Program-made: the position numbers and the translations under genes
The notes under the pieces: model-generated
What the model was told of the DNA's origin: nothing
The model's database searches: none
The model's input: the letters and a program-made list of their open reading frames with translations, nothing else
In this document: positions 32,578-41,374 of the stretch, in pieces
Layout of the letters: each line of letters begins with the position of its first letter
Position numbering within the stretch: position 1 is the first letter of the stretch
Source: Neorhizobium alkalisoli
Lineage (GTDB): Bacteria > Pseudomonadota > Alphaproteobacteria > Rhizobiales > Rhizobiaceae
Length of the DNA stretch: 64,000 nt
NCBI RefSeq assembly: GCF_007829835.1
Contig: NZ_VIWP01000010.1
Span: 1-64,000 of the forward strand
Direction: 5' to 3'

Positions 32578-33923
32578 GCCGCACTACCCTCGCTGCCCAT
32601 GAGGTCGAGCCATGTCGCGATCGACTGGATGAAGCGGCGGAACCCTTCGAGCGTCATGAATTCGTCGATCCCATGCGCATTGCCGCCACGGCCGGCACCG
32701 GCGAGCAGAAAGGATTCCGCATGAGGCGCAAAGGCATAAGCTGGCGCTGCCCCGATCGCCCACGGCCAGATCTGCGGCACGGTTTTGGCGGTGGTCTCGT
32801 AGCTTTTCAGCAGAGCCGAAACGCCGGGCGCGCTCGCGGCAAAACGAAAGCCCGGATAGCTGTCCGCGACGTTCAGAACCGCGCCGGGCGCGGCGTCCAG
32901 CGCTTTACGGTATTCTGCAAGAAAATCGGAAGGATCGAGGGATGGCGGCGTACGCAGTTCGAAACCGGCGCGTGCGCCATGCGGGATCACGCCGTCCGAA
33001 CCGAGTGGCAGGCTTTCCAGGCTCGATATGTTGAAGGACGCCGTGGACAGCACGTGTTCGAGCAGGGTCCGGGCATCGCCGTTCAGCGAAAAAGTCTCGG
33101 TCTTGCGAAAGCGCAGCTCGGCCTTGGGATCGAAAGCCGCGGCCAATGTGGTGACGATGCCGGTCGCCTCGTCGTCGATCGCAATTTTCGCGAGTTCGCC
33201 GGTTGGCGGCTTGCCGATCAGGGACAATGCTTCGACCAGGCGGCTCGCGGGATTGGCGATCCATGGCGCATTGCTGGAATGAATGGCCGCCTTCGGCCCG
33301 CCCCACGCACCGCCATCGACGCGGACCTCGCCCTTGGCAATGCCTGAAAAGCCGAGATAGACGCGTGGCGGCCCGCCGCCATATTCGCAGAAGGACGGAA
33401 AGATCGCCGATGCGCTTTTTCGAACGGTGCAGGCCGGATCGGCGAGATAGTCGCGCATCGCGCCGCTGCCGCTCTCTTCCTCGCCATCGACGAGGATCTC
33501 GACATTGACGCGCAGCCTGCCGGCATCCGCCAGCGCCTTGACGGCAAAAAGCATGCCGGCGAGCGGTCCCTTGTTGTTTTCGGCGCCGCGGGCAACGAAG
33601 CTTTCGCCAATGCCGTCGAGATCGACGATGCCGCCCTTGAACGGAGCAACCGACCAGCTATCCGGCGTGGCCGGCATCACGTCATACATATTGTAGAGGA
33701 TGACCGTCACCGGTGCCCCGACATCGAGGCGGGCGTGAATGACGGGCGGGCGGCCACGCGACGATGCCGAGGAGACGATCGAGGCGCCGAGTTCCGTTTT
33801 CAGCCAGTCGATGACGGCATCGGCCTGCTTCTGAAGTTCCGGTGTATCGCCCTTGACCGATGGAATGGCGCACCATTGCCGCGTCAGGTCGAGAGCCGCG
33901 TCGAAAATGGCGTCGGAGATCAC
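32574..33923 (-). CDS. M20-family metallohydrolase with substituted metal ligands
   Basis: A 449-residue M20 peptidase/amidohydrolase-like protein. GTG at 33923 overlaps the permease stop (GTGA), and no ATG lies near. The usual first zinc ligand His in Gly-His-x-Asp is Met79 (Tyr-Asn-Met-Tyr-Asp-Val-Met-Pro); Asp81 is kept. The bridging Asp two residues before Lys-Gly is Asn116 (Ala-Glu-Asn-Asn-Lys-Gly-Pro). The catalytic Glu pair in Asp-Gly-Glu-Glu-Glu-Ser-Gly-Ser (about 148-150) and the C-terminal His in Gly-Asn-Ala-His-Gly are present. It could be a mononuclear enzyme, use another metal, or have a changed role. Context suggests it acts on the imported peptide or amide. Confidence 0.83.
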   Translation of the reverse strand: MISDAIFDAALDLTRQWCAIPSVKGDTPELQKQADAVIDWLKTELGASIVSSASSRGRPPVIHARLDVGAPVTVILYNMYDVMPATPDSWSVAPFKGGIVDLDGIGESFVARGAENNKGPLAGMLFAVKALADAGRLRVNVEILVDGEEESGSGAMRDYLADPACTVRKSASAIFPSFCEYGGGPPRVYLGFSGIAKGEVRVDGGAWGGPKAAIHSSNAPWIANPASRLVEALSLIGKPPTGELAKIAIDDEATGIVTTLAAAFDPKAELRFRKTETFSLNGDARTLLEHVLSTASFNISSLESLPLGSDGVIPHGARAGFELRTPPSLDPSDFLAEYRKALDAAPGAVLNVADSYPGFRFAASAPGVSALLKSYETTAKTVPQIWPWAIGAAPAYAFAPHAESFLLAGAGRGGNAHGIDEFMTLEGFRRFIQSIATWLDLMGSEGSAA

Positions 33924-34840
33924 AGCCTGATCCTCGGGTTCAGCCAGACATAGGCGAGATCGACGAGGAAGTTGACGATGACGAAGACGGCCGCGGCAAA
34001 CAGGACGACCGCCTGTACGACTGGAAAATCGCGGTTCTGGATCGCCTCGACGGCAAGCCGCCCGATCCCCGGCCATGCGAAAATGATCTCGGTGACCAGC
34101 GCGCCGCCGAGAAGCGACGCGAAATACATGCCCTGTACGGTGATGACCGGGATCAGCGCGTTTCGCAGCGCGTGATGGACGATGATCCGCCACGAGGAAA
34201 TGCCTTTGGCACGGGCGGTGCGGATATAGTTCTCTCCGAGGACCTCGATCAGGCTGGCGCGCACCAGCCGGGTAATCGCGCTGAGATAATAGGCGCCCAG
34301 TGCAATCGACGGCATGATCAGATGCACTGCCGAGCCGATGCCGCTTGACGGCAGCCAGCGCAGTTTCAGCGAGAACAGGATGATCAGCAGCAATGCCAGC
34401 CAGAAGACGGGAATGGCCTGGCCGAGCAGCGAGATGATGCGGATGGCGAAATCGATCGCGCTGTTCTTGCGGACCGCGGCGATCGTGCCGAGCAGGAAGC
34501 CGAGAAGCGAGCTCCAGAGAAGCGCCGTCATTGCGAGAAGGGCCGTCGCCGGCAGGCGCTCAATCAGGAGATCGAGTGCAGGGCGCTGGAAGCGCAACGA
34601 GGTTCCCAGTTCGCCGGTGACAGCACTTGCCAGAAAGCGGCCGTACTGGATCCAGATCGGATCGTTGAAACCCATCGCCTGACGAAAGGCTTCGAGTTCT
34701 TCGCGCGAGGCATCGGGCGACATCATCATCGCAGCCGGATCGCCGGTCAGAAACAGCGCGAAGAAGACGATGGCCGAGACGCCGAACATGACGACGAGGC
34801 CTTGCAGCGCGCGTCCGGTGATAAAGCTCAGGGTCTTCAT
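33920..34840 (-). CDS. ABC importer permease, DppB/GsiC type
   Basis: A 306-residue inner-membrane permease with six hydrophobic segments. It has the oligopeptide-family N-terminal segment (Phe-Ile-Thr-Gly-Arg-Ala-Leu-Gln) and the EAA loop Thr-Ala-Arg-Ala-Lys-Gly-Ile-Ser near 230. It pairs with the DppC-type permease directly upstream (2-bp gap) and the M20 gene overlapping downstream. It forms the translocation pore of the island's importer with the dual ATPase encoded 7 kb away. Confidence 0.92.
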   Translation of the reverse strand: MKTLSFITGRALQGLVVMFGVSAIVFFALFLTGDPAAMMMSPDASREELEAFRQAMGFNDPIWIQYGRFLASAVTGELGTSLRFQRPALDLLIERLPATALLAMTALLWSSLLGFLLGTIAAVRKNSAIDFAIRIISLLGQAIPVFWLALLLIILFSLKLRWLPSSGIGSAVHLIMPSIALGAYYLSAITRLVRASLIEVLGENYIRTARAKGISSWRIIVHHALRNALIPVITVQGMYFASLLGGALVTEIIFAWPGIGRLAVEAIQNRDFPVVQAVVLFAAAVFVIVNFLVDLAYVWLNPRIRL

Positions 34841-34842
34841 GG

Positions 34843-35682
34843 TTATGTGTTCCTGCTGTCGGCACGCCGCACGAGCCAGTCGCCGATCAGATTGCAGCCG
34901 ATCACCAGCGCGCCGATGACGAGGCCCGGATAAAGCACCAGCCAGTTGGCGAGCAGGATGAAGGAGCGTCCTTCACCGATCAGGTTGCCGAGCGTCGGGG
35001 TCGGTGGCTGGACGCCGAGACCGAGAAAGCCGACCGAGGCTTCCAGAATGATCAGGCGCGGCAGGTCGAGCGTCATCAGGACCGTGATCGGGCCGACGAT
35101 GTTCGGCAAGACATGGCGAAAGATGATGACCATGTCCGACAGGCCGATCGAGCGCGAGGCGTCGATATATTCCAGCTCGCGGATTTCCAGCGTCTTTGCG
35201 CGCGCGACACGGGCAAACACCGCCCAGCCGGTGACGCCGAGCACGACGACCAGATTTCCCATGCTCGGGCCAATGACGGCGACGATCAGGAGAATGAGGA
35301 GAATGAACGGGATGGCGAGCTGCACATCGACGGCGCGCATGATGATGATGTCGAACCAGCCGCGGTAATAACCGGCGATCATGCCGAGCGTCGTGCCGAG
35401 CACGACCGAGATCACGGAAGCGGCCAGAACGATCGACAGCGAAATCGCCGTGCCGAGCCCCAGCCGGGCGAGGAGATCCCGCCCGAGCTGGTCGGTTCCC
35501 AGCGGATGGAACTCTCCGCCGATGACGGAGAGCGGTGGCTTGAATGTCGCGGTGAGGGTGCCGCGCACCGGATCGATCGGCCACAGGAGTGGCACGAAGA
35601 CGCAGAGCGCCAGAACCGCAACCAGAAGGAAACCGGCGAACATTGCGTCCGCGTTTTCCCTGACATTCCAGAACCGTGTCAT
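34843..35682 (-). CDS. ABC importer permease, DppC/GsiD type
   Basis: A 279-residue permease. After an N-terminal transmembrane helix come the DppC-family periplasmic segment His-Pro-Leu-Gly-Thr-Asp-Gln-Leu-Gly-Arg-Asp, further helices and an EAA-type loop with Ile-Asp-Ala-Ser-Arg-Ser-Ile-Gly-Leu. It follows the binding-protein gene by six bases and precedes the DppB-type gene by two, so the three are co-translated. Partner of the dual ATPase in the left divergon. Confidence 0.92.
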   Translation of the reverse strand: MTRFWNVRENADAMFAGFLLVAVLALCVFVPLLWPIDPVRGTLTATFKPPLSVIGGEFHPLGTDQLGRDLLARLGLGTAISLSIVLAASVISVVLGTTLGMIAGYYRGWFDIIIMRAVDVQLAIPFILLILLIVAVIGPSMGNLVVVLGVTGWAVFARVARAKTLEIRELEYIDASRSIGLSDMVIIFRHVLPNIVGPITVLMTLDLPRLIILEASVGFLGLGVQPPTPTLGNLIGEGRSFILLANWLVLYPGLVIGALVIGCNLIGDWLVRRADSRNT

Positions 35683-35688
35683 GCTGAA

Positions 35689-37176
35689 TTACTGCTTCTT
35701 GATGTCGAAGATCGGGATACGCGCATCCGGACGGCCCTCGAAAGTGACCGACTTTGCCTTACCGTAAAGCGCGTCTTCCTGATAGAGCGGGATGACTGGG
35801 ACCTGTTCTGCGGCGAGATCCTGGATCTGGGTGAGAACCGCCGAGCGCTTGGCCGGATCGACGATCGAGCGGCTTTCGTCGAGCAGCTTGTCCATTGCCG
35901 GGATCGAGGCCGTCGAATAGGGTTCGCCGGTCTTGAAGATCGCGTAGACGGCGGCATCCGCATCGAGCGTCTGGGTCGAGCCCCAGCCGAGCATGAAGAT
36001 CGGCCCCTTGCGCGGAACCTGCTGGGTATAGACCGACCAGTCGAGAACTTCCTGATCGACCTTGACGCCGATATCGCCGAACTGCTGGGCGATCGCCTGG
36101 GCGACTTCGCCATCCTTCATGTAGCGATGGGTGGACTGCATCTTGATCGAAAAGCCGTTCGGCAGGCCGGCCTCAGTAAGCAGGGCCTTCGCCTTCTTCG
36201 GATCGAACGGGGTGACCGGCATGTCCTTGTAGCCGAAATCGGCGGCGCCGACCTGGGTGCCGCGCGGCGAGGCCATGCCCTGCAGGATGTTCGTGACGAT
36301 CGACTGACGATCGATCGCCATGTTGAGCGCCTGACGAACCTTGACGTTGTCGAGCGGCTTTTCGCTCATGACGAGGCCAAGATAGATGGTGAGGCCGCCG
36401 TTCTTGACCTGGACGAGATCGGCATCGGGGCTTGCCTTGACCATCGGTGCGATATCGACGGGCACGTTTTCGATCAGGTCGACTTCGCCGGTCAGAAGTG
36501 CGGTGATGCGGGCGGTGCCGTCCGGAATCGCACGCCAGGTGACCTTGTCGATCGACGGTGCACCGCGCCAGTAATCCTTGTTGGCCTGCAGGATGACATG
36601 CTGGTCCGGAACGAATTCGACGAACTTGTAGGGACCCGTGCCGACCGGCTTGCGGGCGAAGACGTCATTGCCGACTTCCTTCACGTATTTCGGCGGGACG
36701 ATATAGGCGGGATAACGGCTCATGCGGGTCGGCAGAAGCGGATCGGCGCCCTTGGTCTTGATGCGGACGGTCATCGGGTCGACGATCGAGACACTGTCGA
36801 TCGTGCGGATATAGGATACGGTCGGCGACTTGGCCGCCGGATCGAGGACACGGTCGATGGTGAACTTGACGGCTTCGGCATCCATCGGCTCGCCATTGTG
36901 GAACTTGACGCCGGGACGCAGCTTGAATTCCCAGGTCGTGTCGTCGATCGCGGTCCAGGAGGTCGCAAGGCCTGCAACGAGCTTCATGTCCTTGTCGCGC
37001 ATGACGAGCGTGTCGAAAATATTGTCGACGATGGTCGCGCTTTCCTTGAGGAAGCCGGGATCCATGGCGGTGGTGGAGGCGCCGCGTCCGACCACGAGAT
37101 CGGCTGCATTGGCAATCGCCGTGGTGACGGGCAGGAGCATGGATGCCGCAAGGGCTAAAGCAGCAAGTTTTTTCAT
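35689..37176 (-). CDS. Periplasmic solute-binding protein, family 5 (peptide/glutathione type)
   Basis: A 495-residue SBP_bac_5 protein with a Sec signal (Lys-Lys followed by an Ala/Leu-rich core ending Ala-Asn-Ala near 24). It carries the family segments Trp-Glu-Phe-Lys-Leu-Arg-Pro-Gly-Val-Lys-Phe-His-Asn-Gly and Gly-Thr-Gly-Pro-Tyr-Lys. It captures the substrate for the importer; the family takes peptides, glutathione, nickel complexes, opines and related amides, so the ligand is open. It is the first gene of the leftward arm, next to the palindrome at 37265-37281. Confidence 0.92.
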   Translation of the reverse strand: MKKLAALALAASMLLPVTTAIANAADLVVGRGASTTAMDPGFLKESATIVDNIFDTLVMRDKDMKLVAGLATSWTAIDDTTWEFKLRPGVKFHNGEPMDAEAVKFTIDRVLDPAAKSPTVSYIRTIDSVSIVDPMTVRIKTKGADPLLPTRMSRYPAYIVPPKYVKEVGNDVFARKPVGTGPYKFVEFVPDQHVILQANKDYWRGAPSIDKVTWRAIPDGTARITALLTGEVDLIENVPVDIAPMVKASPDADLVQVKNGGLTIYLGLVMSEKPLDNVKVRQALNMAIDRQSIVTNILQGMASPRGTQVGAADFGYKDMPVTPFDPKKAKALLTEAGLPNGFSIKMQSTHRYMKDGEVAQAIAQQFGDIGVKVDQEVLDWSVYTQQVPRKGPIFMLGWGSTQTLDADAAVYAIFKTGEPYSTASIPAMDKLLDESRSIVDPAKRSAVLTQIQDLAAEQVPVIPLYQEDALYGKAKSVTFEGRPDARIPIFDIKKQ

Positions 37177-37264
37177 GGGGCCTTCACTTCCTCTGGAGTT
37201 GGTATTTGTTATTCCTTGTCACGGTCCTCGTGCCGGATACGCAAAAGGCTTGTGAATGATGTGA

Positions 37265-37281
37265 AGATATATGATATATTC
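37265..37281. promoter_or_regulatory. 17-bp near-palindromic operator, right divergon
   Basis: AGATATAT, centre G and ATATATTC lie between the binding-protein gene (minus) and the gntR-type gene (plus). It matches the reverse complement of the palindrome at 26704-26720 at 15 of 17 positions. The arms pair except at the outer bases. Probable autoregulatory GntR operator. Confidence 0.7.
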
Positions 37282-37353
37282 TGTGTGGGCAAGATATAGG
37301 CAATTTCGAATCCGTGATAAAAAACGAGCATTTTTTCCAAGGGCGAGGGTCAG

Positions 37354-38046
37354 GTGAGTACGGCTTTGTTCAATGCGGCTCCTAGAAAGAGCCTGGTTAC
37401 CCATGTGGAGGACGAGATCCGCGCCGCGCTGATCGAAGGTCGGCTGGAGCCCGGCACGCGTCTGGTCACGAAAGATCTGGCCGATTCCCTCGGCATGAGC
37501 ATTACGCCCGTGCGCGAGGCGCTGGTCCGCTTCGCTGCGTCCGGCGTTCTGACCGCCGAGCCGGCGCAATCGTTTCGCGTGCCGACGATGACGGTGGCGC
37601 AATATTTCGAGATCGCCGAAATCCGCAAGGCGGTGGAGGGACTGGCGGCCTATAATGCCGCGCAGCAGATCGGTGCCGACGAGATCGCGGAAATGCAGGT
37701 GCTGCTGAAGAAGTACCTTGTGGCCAAGGCCGCCAAGGACCAGCATCTGGCGCTGACCCTGAACAAGGAATTCCGCTTCGTGCTCTATTCCGCGGCCCGC
37801 ATGCCGACCCTTCTTGGGGTGATCGAGATGCTGTGGTTGAAGGCCGGTCCGGGCTTCAATTATCTCTTTCCGGAAGCCCAAACGGGCTCAGGGGATCACC
37901 AGAACTATAACGGTCTGATGCAGGCGCTGCAGCAAAAGCAGGCCGCGGCCGCGCGAACGGCTATCGAACATGCGATAGACGATGGTGCGCGGATCGTCAT
38001 CGAGGCGCTCAAACGGCGCGAAGAACAGCCGATGGCCGTGAAATGA
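37354..38046 (+). CDS. GntR-family (FadR/FCD-type) transcriptional regulator
   Basis: A 230-residue GntR regulator. The winged HTH (about 10-75) contains Gly-Arg-Leu-Glu-Pro-Gly-Thr-Arg-Leu and Ser-Ile-Thr-Pro-Val-Arg-Glu-Ala-Leu. The helical C-terminal domain is of the FCD type, which binds small acids or amino-acid-like ligands, often through a metal. The start is GTG at 37354 with GAGG five bases upstream. It is divergent from the binding-protein gene and overlaps the bis-MGD oxidoreductase by four bases (ATGA). With the same palindrome at both divergent promoters it is the probable switch of the whole 22-43 kb island. Confidence 0.9.
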   Translation: MSTALFNAAPRKSLVTHVEDEIRAALIEGRLEPGTRLVTKDLADSLGMSITPVREALVRFAASGVLTAEPAQSFRVPTMTVAQYFEIAEIRKAVEGLAAYNAAQQIGADEIAEMQVLLKKYLVAKAAKDQHLALTLNKEFRFVLYSAARMPTLLGVIEMLWLKAGPGFNYLFPEAQTGSGDHQNYNGLMQALQQKQAAAARTAIEHAIDDGARIVIEALKRREEQPMAVK

Positions 38047-40352
38047 CGTTGCCGGTCGTCACGAAAAATACCAAGATCCGCACAGCCGCCCATTGGGGCG
38101 TCTACGAAGTCACGTCCGAACCAGCTGGCGGCCTGAGCATCAAGGCTGCGTCGGAGGATCTCGATCCGTCGCCGATCGGGCTGCATATGGCGTCCAAAGC
38201 CCTGAAAAAGGTGCGGATTGCCCGGCCGGCGATCCGCAAGAGCTGGCTGGAGAACGGCCCCGGATCCAATCCGCATCTGCGCGGTCGCGAGCCGTTCGTC
38301 GAGGTGGAATGGGATGTCGCGCTCGATCTCCTTGCCAAGGAATTCCAGCGCGTCACGACGACTTTCGGCAATGAAGCGATCTTCGGCGGCTGCTATGGTT
38401 GGGCCAGTGCCGGACGGTTTCACCATGCGCAAAGTCAAGTCCACCGGTTTCTCAACCTGATCGGCGGCTATGTCAGCCATGTCGACAGTTACAGCTTGGG
38501 AGCGGGCAAGGTCATCCTGCCGCATGTCATTGCGGGATTAAGCCCTCTGCTCAATCAGCATACGTCCTGGGACGTGATGGCCGAAAATACCGAGCTCTTC
38601 GTCACCTTCGGCGGCATACCGGTGAAGAACGCCCAGATATCGCAGGGCGGTCCGGGCCGCCATCGGGTCCTTGCCGGCATGCGCAGCATGGCTAAGGCGG
38701 GTACGCGTTTCGTCAATATCAGTCCCGTGGGCGACAACATGCCCGTGGACAGCGAGTGGCTGGCGATCCGGCCCAACACGGACACTGCGATGATGCTGGC
38801 GATCGCTTATGTCCTGCATGTCAACGCGCTTGCCGACTTCGACTTCCTGCGCAGCCACTGCATCGGCTATGAACGCTTTGCCGATTATCTGACCGGTGTC
38901 ACCGATGGCATCACCAAGACACCCGCCTGGGCATCTGAAATCTGCGGCGTCCCGGCGGAACGGATAGAGGCACTGGCGCGGGAGATGGCATCGCACCGAA
39001 CCATGCTCAATATTTCATGGTCGTTGCAGCGCGCGGTGCATGGCGAGCAGCCGTTCTGGATGCTGATCACGCTCGCAGCCATGCTCGGCCAGATCGGTCT
39101 ATCCGGTGGCGGCTTCGGCGTCGGCTATGGCGCCATGAACTCCGTCGGCAACGACAATGTTCGCTTCAAGTTCGGGGACTTTCCGCAGGGGCTGAACCCG
39201 CTGAAGACCTTCATTCCGGTCGCGCGCATTGCTGATATGCTGCTCAATCCCGGCAGCCAATTCACCTATAACGGCAAATCCTACATTTACCCCGATATCC
39301 GGCTTGTCTACTGGGCCGGCGGCAATCCGTTTCATCACCATCAGGATCTCAACCGGCTGCTCCAGGCCTGGAAGAAGCCCGAGACGATCATCGTCAACGA
39401 ACCCTATTGGACGCCCACCGCCAAGCTTGCCGATATCGTGCTGCCGGTCACGACATCGCTGGAGCGCAACGACATAGCCGCCGCTAGCGGCGAGGATTTC
39501 GTCGTCGCGATGAAGAAGGTGGAAGAGCCCTTCGGTCAATCCAGAAATGATTTCGATATCTTCAATGCGCTCGCCAAACGCATGGATATCGACTTCTCCG
39601 AAGGGCTCGACGAGGAGGGATGGCTGCGCCGTCTCTATGACGTCTCGCGCGAAAACGCCGGAGCAATGGACATTCAGATGCCGGATTTCGACGATTTCTG
39701 GCAGCAGGGCTTGTTCGATCTCGGGCAAGAAGCGAAGCCGGTAATCATGCTCGACGACTTTCGCCGCGCGCCAGCCAAGCATCCCCTATCTACCCCGTCG
39801 GGACGGATCGAGATCTTCTCCGAAACCATTGCGAACCTTGGCCTTCCCGATTGCGCCGGTCATCCGACCTGGCTCGAGCCGGCTGAATGGCTTGGTGCGG
39901 CATCGCGTGCGAAACAGCAATTGCACATGATCTCGGACCAGCCCGTGCGCCGCCTGCACAGCCAGCTTGACGCCAGCCCCCACAGCAGGGAAGGCAAGGT
40001 TGCCGGCCGCGAACCGATCCATATCAATTCCGCCGATGCTGCCGCGCGTGACATCGGTGACGGCGATCTGGTCGAGGTGTTCAATGATCGTGGCCGTCTG
40101 ATCTCGGCTGCCGTCGTCTCAGATGCGATCATGCCCGGCGTGCTGCGGCTTTCGACCGGGGCATGGTTCGACATGGATTATGACGCGGGTATTGAACGGC
40201 ATGGCAATCCAAATGCCGTTACGCTCGATGTTCCTGCGTCCTCCCTCTCGCAGGGCTGTAGCGCCCAGACATGCATCGTGGGAATCCGCAGGCTGGAGCT
40301 CAAACAAGCCACGCCTGTCCTGGCCTTCGAACACCCGGAATTTCAAAAATAA
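38043..40352 (+). CDS. Molybdopterin (bis-MGD) oxidoreductase, BisC/TorZ-like S- or N-oxide reductase
   Basis: A 769-residue molybdoenzyme of the DMSO-reductase family, closest in layout to biotin/methionine sulfoxide reductases and TMAO reductases. It lacks an N-terminal iron-sulfur Cys motif. The probable Mo ligand is the Ser in Gly-Trp-Ala-Ser-Ala-Gly-Arg-Phe-His-His (about residue 120). Later segments include Ser-Asp-Gln-Pro-Val-Arg-Arg-Leu-His-Ser and the C-terminal molybdopterin-dinucleotide domain. No Tat signal is visible, so it is probably cytoplasmic, like BisC. The ATG overlaps the gntR stop. In this context it may reduce a sulfoxide or N-oxide form of the imported compound; that is inference. 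Confidence 0.88.
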   Translation: MTLPVVTKNTKIRTAAHWGVYEVTSEPAGGLSIKAASEDLDPSPIGLHMASKALKKVRIARPAIRKSWLENGPGSNPHLRGREPFVEVEWDVALDLLAKEFQRVTTTFGNEAIFGGCYGWASAGRFHHAQSQVHRFLNLIGGYVSHVDSYSLGAGKVILPHVIAGLSPLLNQHTSWDVMAENTELFVTFGGIPVKNAQISQGGPGRHRVLAGMRSMAKAGTRFVNISPVGDNMPVDSEWLAIRPNTDTAMMLAIAYVLHVNALADFDFLRSHCIGYERFADYLTGVTDGITKTPAWASEICGVPAERIEALAREMASHRTMLNISWSLQRAVHGEQPFWMLITLAAMLGQIGLSGGGFGVGYGAMNSVGNDNVRFKFGDFPQGLNPLKTFIPVARIADMLLNPGSQFTYNGKSYIYPDIRLVYWAGGNPFHHHQDLNRLLQAWKKPETIIVNEPYWTPTAKLADIVLPVTTSLERNDIAAASGEDFVVAMKKVEEPFGQSRNDFDIFNALAKRMDIDFSEGLDEEGWLRRLYDVSRENAGAMDIQMPDFDDFWQQGLFDLGQEAKPVIMLDDFRRAPAKHPLSTPSGRIEIFSETIANLGLPDCAGHPTWLEPAEWLGAASRAKQQLHMISDQPVRRLHSQLDASPHSREGKVAGREPIHINSADAAARDIGDGDLVEVFNDRGRLISAAVVSDAIMPGVLRLSTGAWFDMDYDAGIERHGNPNAVTLDVPASSLSQGCSAQTCIVGIRRLELKQATPVLAFEHPEFQK

Positions 40353-40606
40353 CAAGCAGTTCCACGCGTCGGCTTTACGATTAAATGACAATAATCGCTC
40401 AACGTGTTGTCAGTTATCTACCTGGAACCCGTTGAAAGCCTCTTAGGTGCCGGATTTCTGAAATTCCAGGTCGTGTAACAAGGGTTCTAAATTCCATTAA
40501 GAGCTAGCAATTTTACCTCATCCTTCGCGTCTCTCGCTCGCTGCTTGAGGCCATACACCAAGTGGCACGATTAATTCTTCTCGTTATCCACCGGGAGCTG
40601 TTTTTC

Positions 40607-40756
40607 TTACCCACTTTTTGGGAGGCTATAGGTGCTGGCTTTCAGTTCTTCCTCTGGATAGGCAAACCAGTAGAAGCCCATATCGGCGAAACGTTGCGCT
40701 GCCATTGCCGCGCCGGGTTTCTTGTTTGCGACGCCGGCGGCCAACGCTTCCATGAC
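40607..40756 (-). other. Coding-like fragment on the minus strand
   Basis: About 50 residues ending at a stop at 40607 read like the C-terminus of a real protein (Ala-Asp-Met-Gly-Phe-Tyr-Trp-Phe-Ala-Tyr-Pro-Glu-Glu-Glu-Leu). I do not recognise the family. The frame continues further up only as the antisense of the CoA-transferase relic. It may be the tail of a lost gene joined at a recombination point near 40757. Confidence 0.25.
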
Positions 40757-41356
40757 GGCGAGAAGGTGGCGGCTCTGGCCCGGTTCGAGGCGGGCGCGGC
40801 AGGCCTGCCTTTCGCCCTGGTGAGGCTCGATCCAGGCGAGCTTCCGCAGGATGGTGTTTTCGCTATCGAAGATATTGCCGTGCAGGGGCAGGGGCCGGTG
40901 ACAGCGGTCAGGCGGCTGGAGCCGGACGTCGCACTCATCCATGCCCATGCTGCGGATATCCATGGCAATGTGCAGATGGATCTTGAAGCGCACGCGGATT
41001 TCGCCCGCGATCTGGCTTTGGCGCGTGCCTCGCGGCATGTCATCGTATCCGTCGAACAGATCGTCAGCCCACAGGCCATCGCCAAGGCGCCGCGCAACAT
41101 GGTCCTGGCGGCGACCGAAGTGGATTGCGTCGTCGAGGCGCCTTACGGTGCCTATCCGCTGGCCTGCGAGAACCGCTACGATACCGACAATCACGTGATC
41201 GGCAGCTATGCGGAGGCGATGAGCGGGACGGCGGATGGCTTTCGCACATGGCTGCATCACGAGGTTCGGTCACTCGACGACCATGCCGCCTATCTGAACC
41301 GGCTCGGTATGCGTCGCCTCCAGGCCGTGACGATCCGGCGATCGGTTTACGCATGA
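40757..41356 (+). pseudogene. CoA-transferase alpha subunit (GctA/family I type), 5'-truncated
   Basis: From about 40757 the plus strand reads as the C-terminal two thirds of a family I CoA-transferase alpha subunit. It has Phe-Glu-Ala-Gly-Ala-Ala-Gly-Leu-Pro-Phe, then Pro-Asp-Val-Ala-Leu-Ile-His-Ala-His-Ala-Ala-Asp and Gly-Asn-Val-Gln. The N-terminal glycine-rich region that starts such proteins is missing; the frame remains open back to 40562 but that part is unrelated. No beta subunit, which carries the catalytic Glu, is nearby. The gene is therefore a relic. The next gene, an acyl-CoA ligase, is also damaged. Confidence 0.6.
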
Positions 41357-41374
41357 CGTCTTACAGAGAAAGGC

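Noticed and set aside
35113-37158. 681-codon plus-strand open frame
   Set aside because: Antisense of the binding protein and permease genes. Its translation is Asp/Arg/Gly/His-rich and has no family features.
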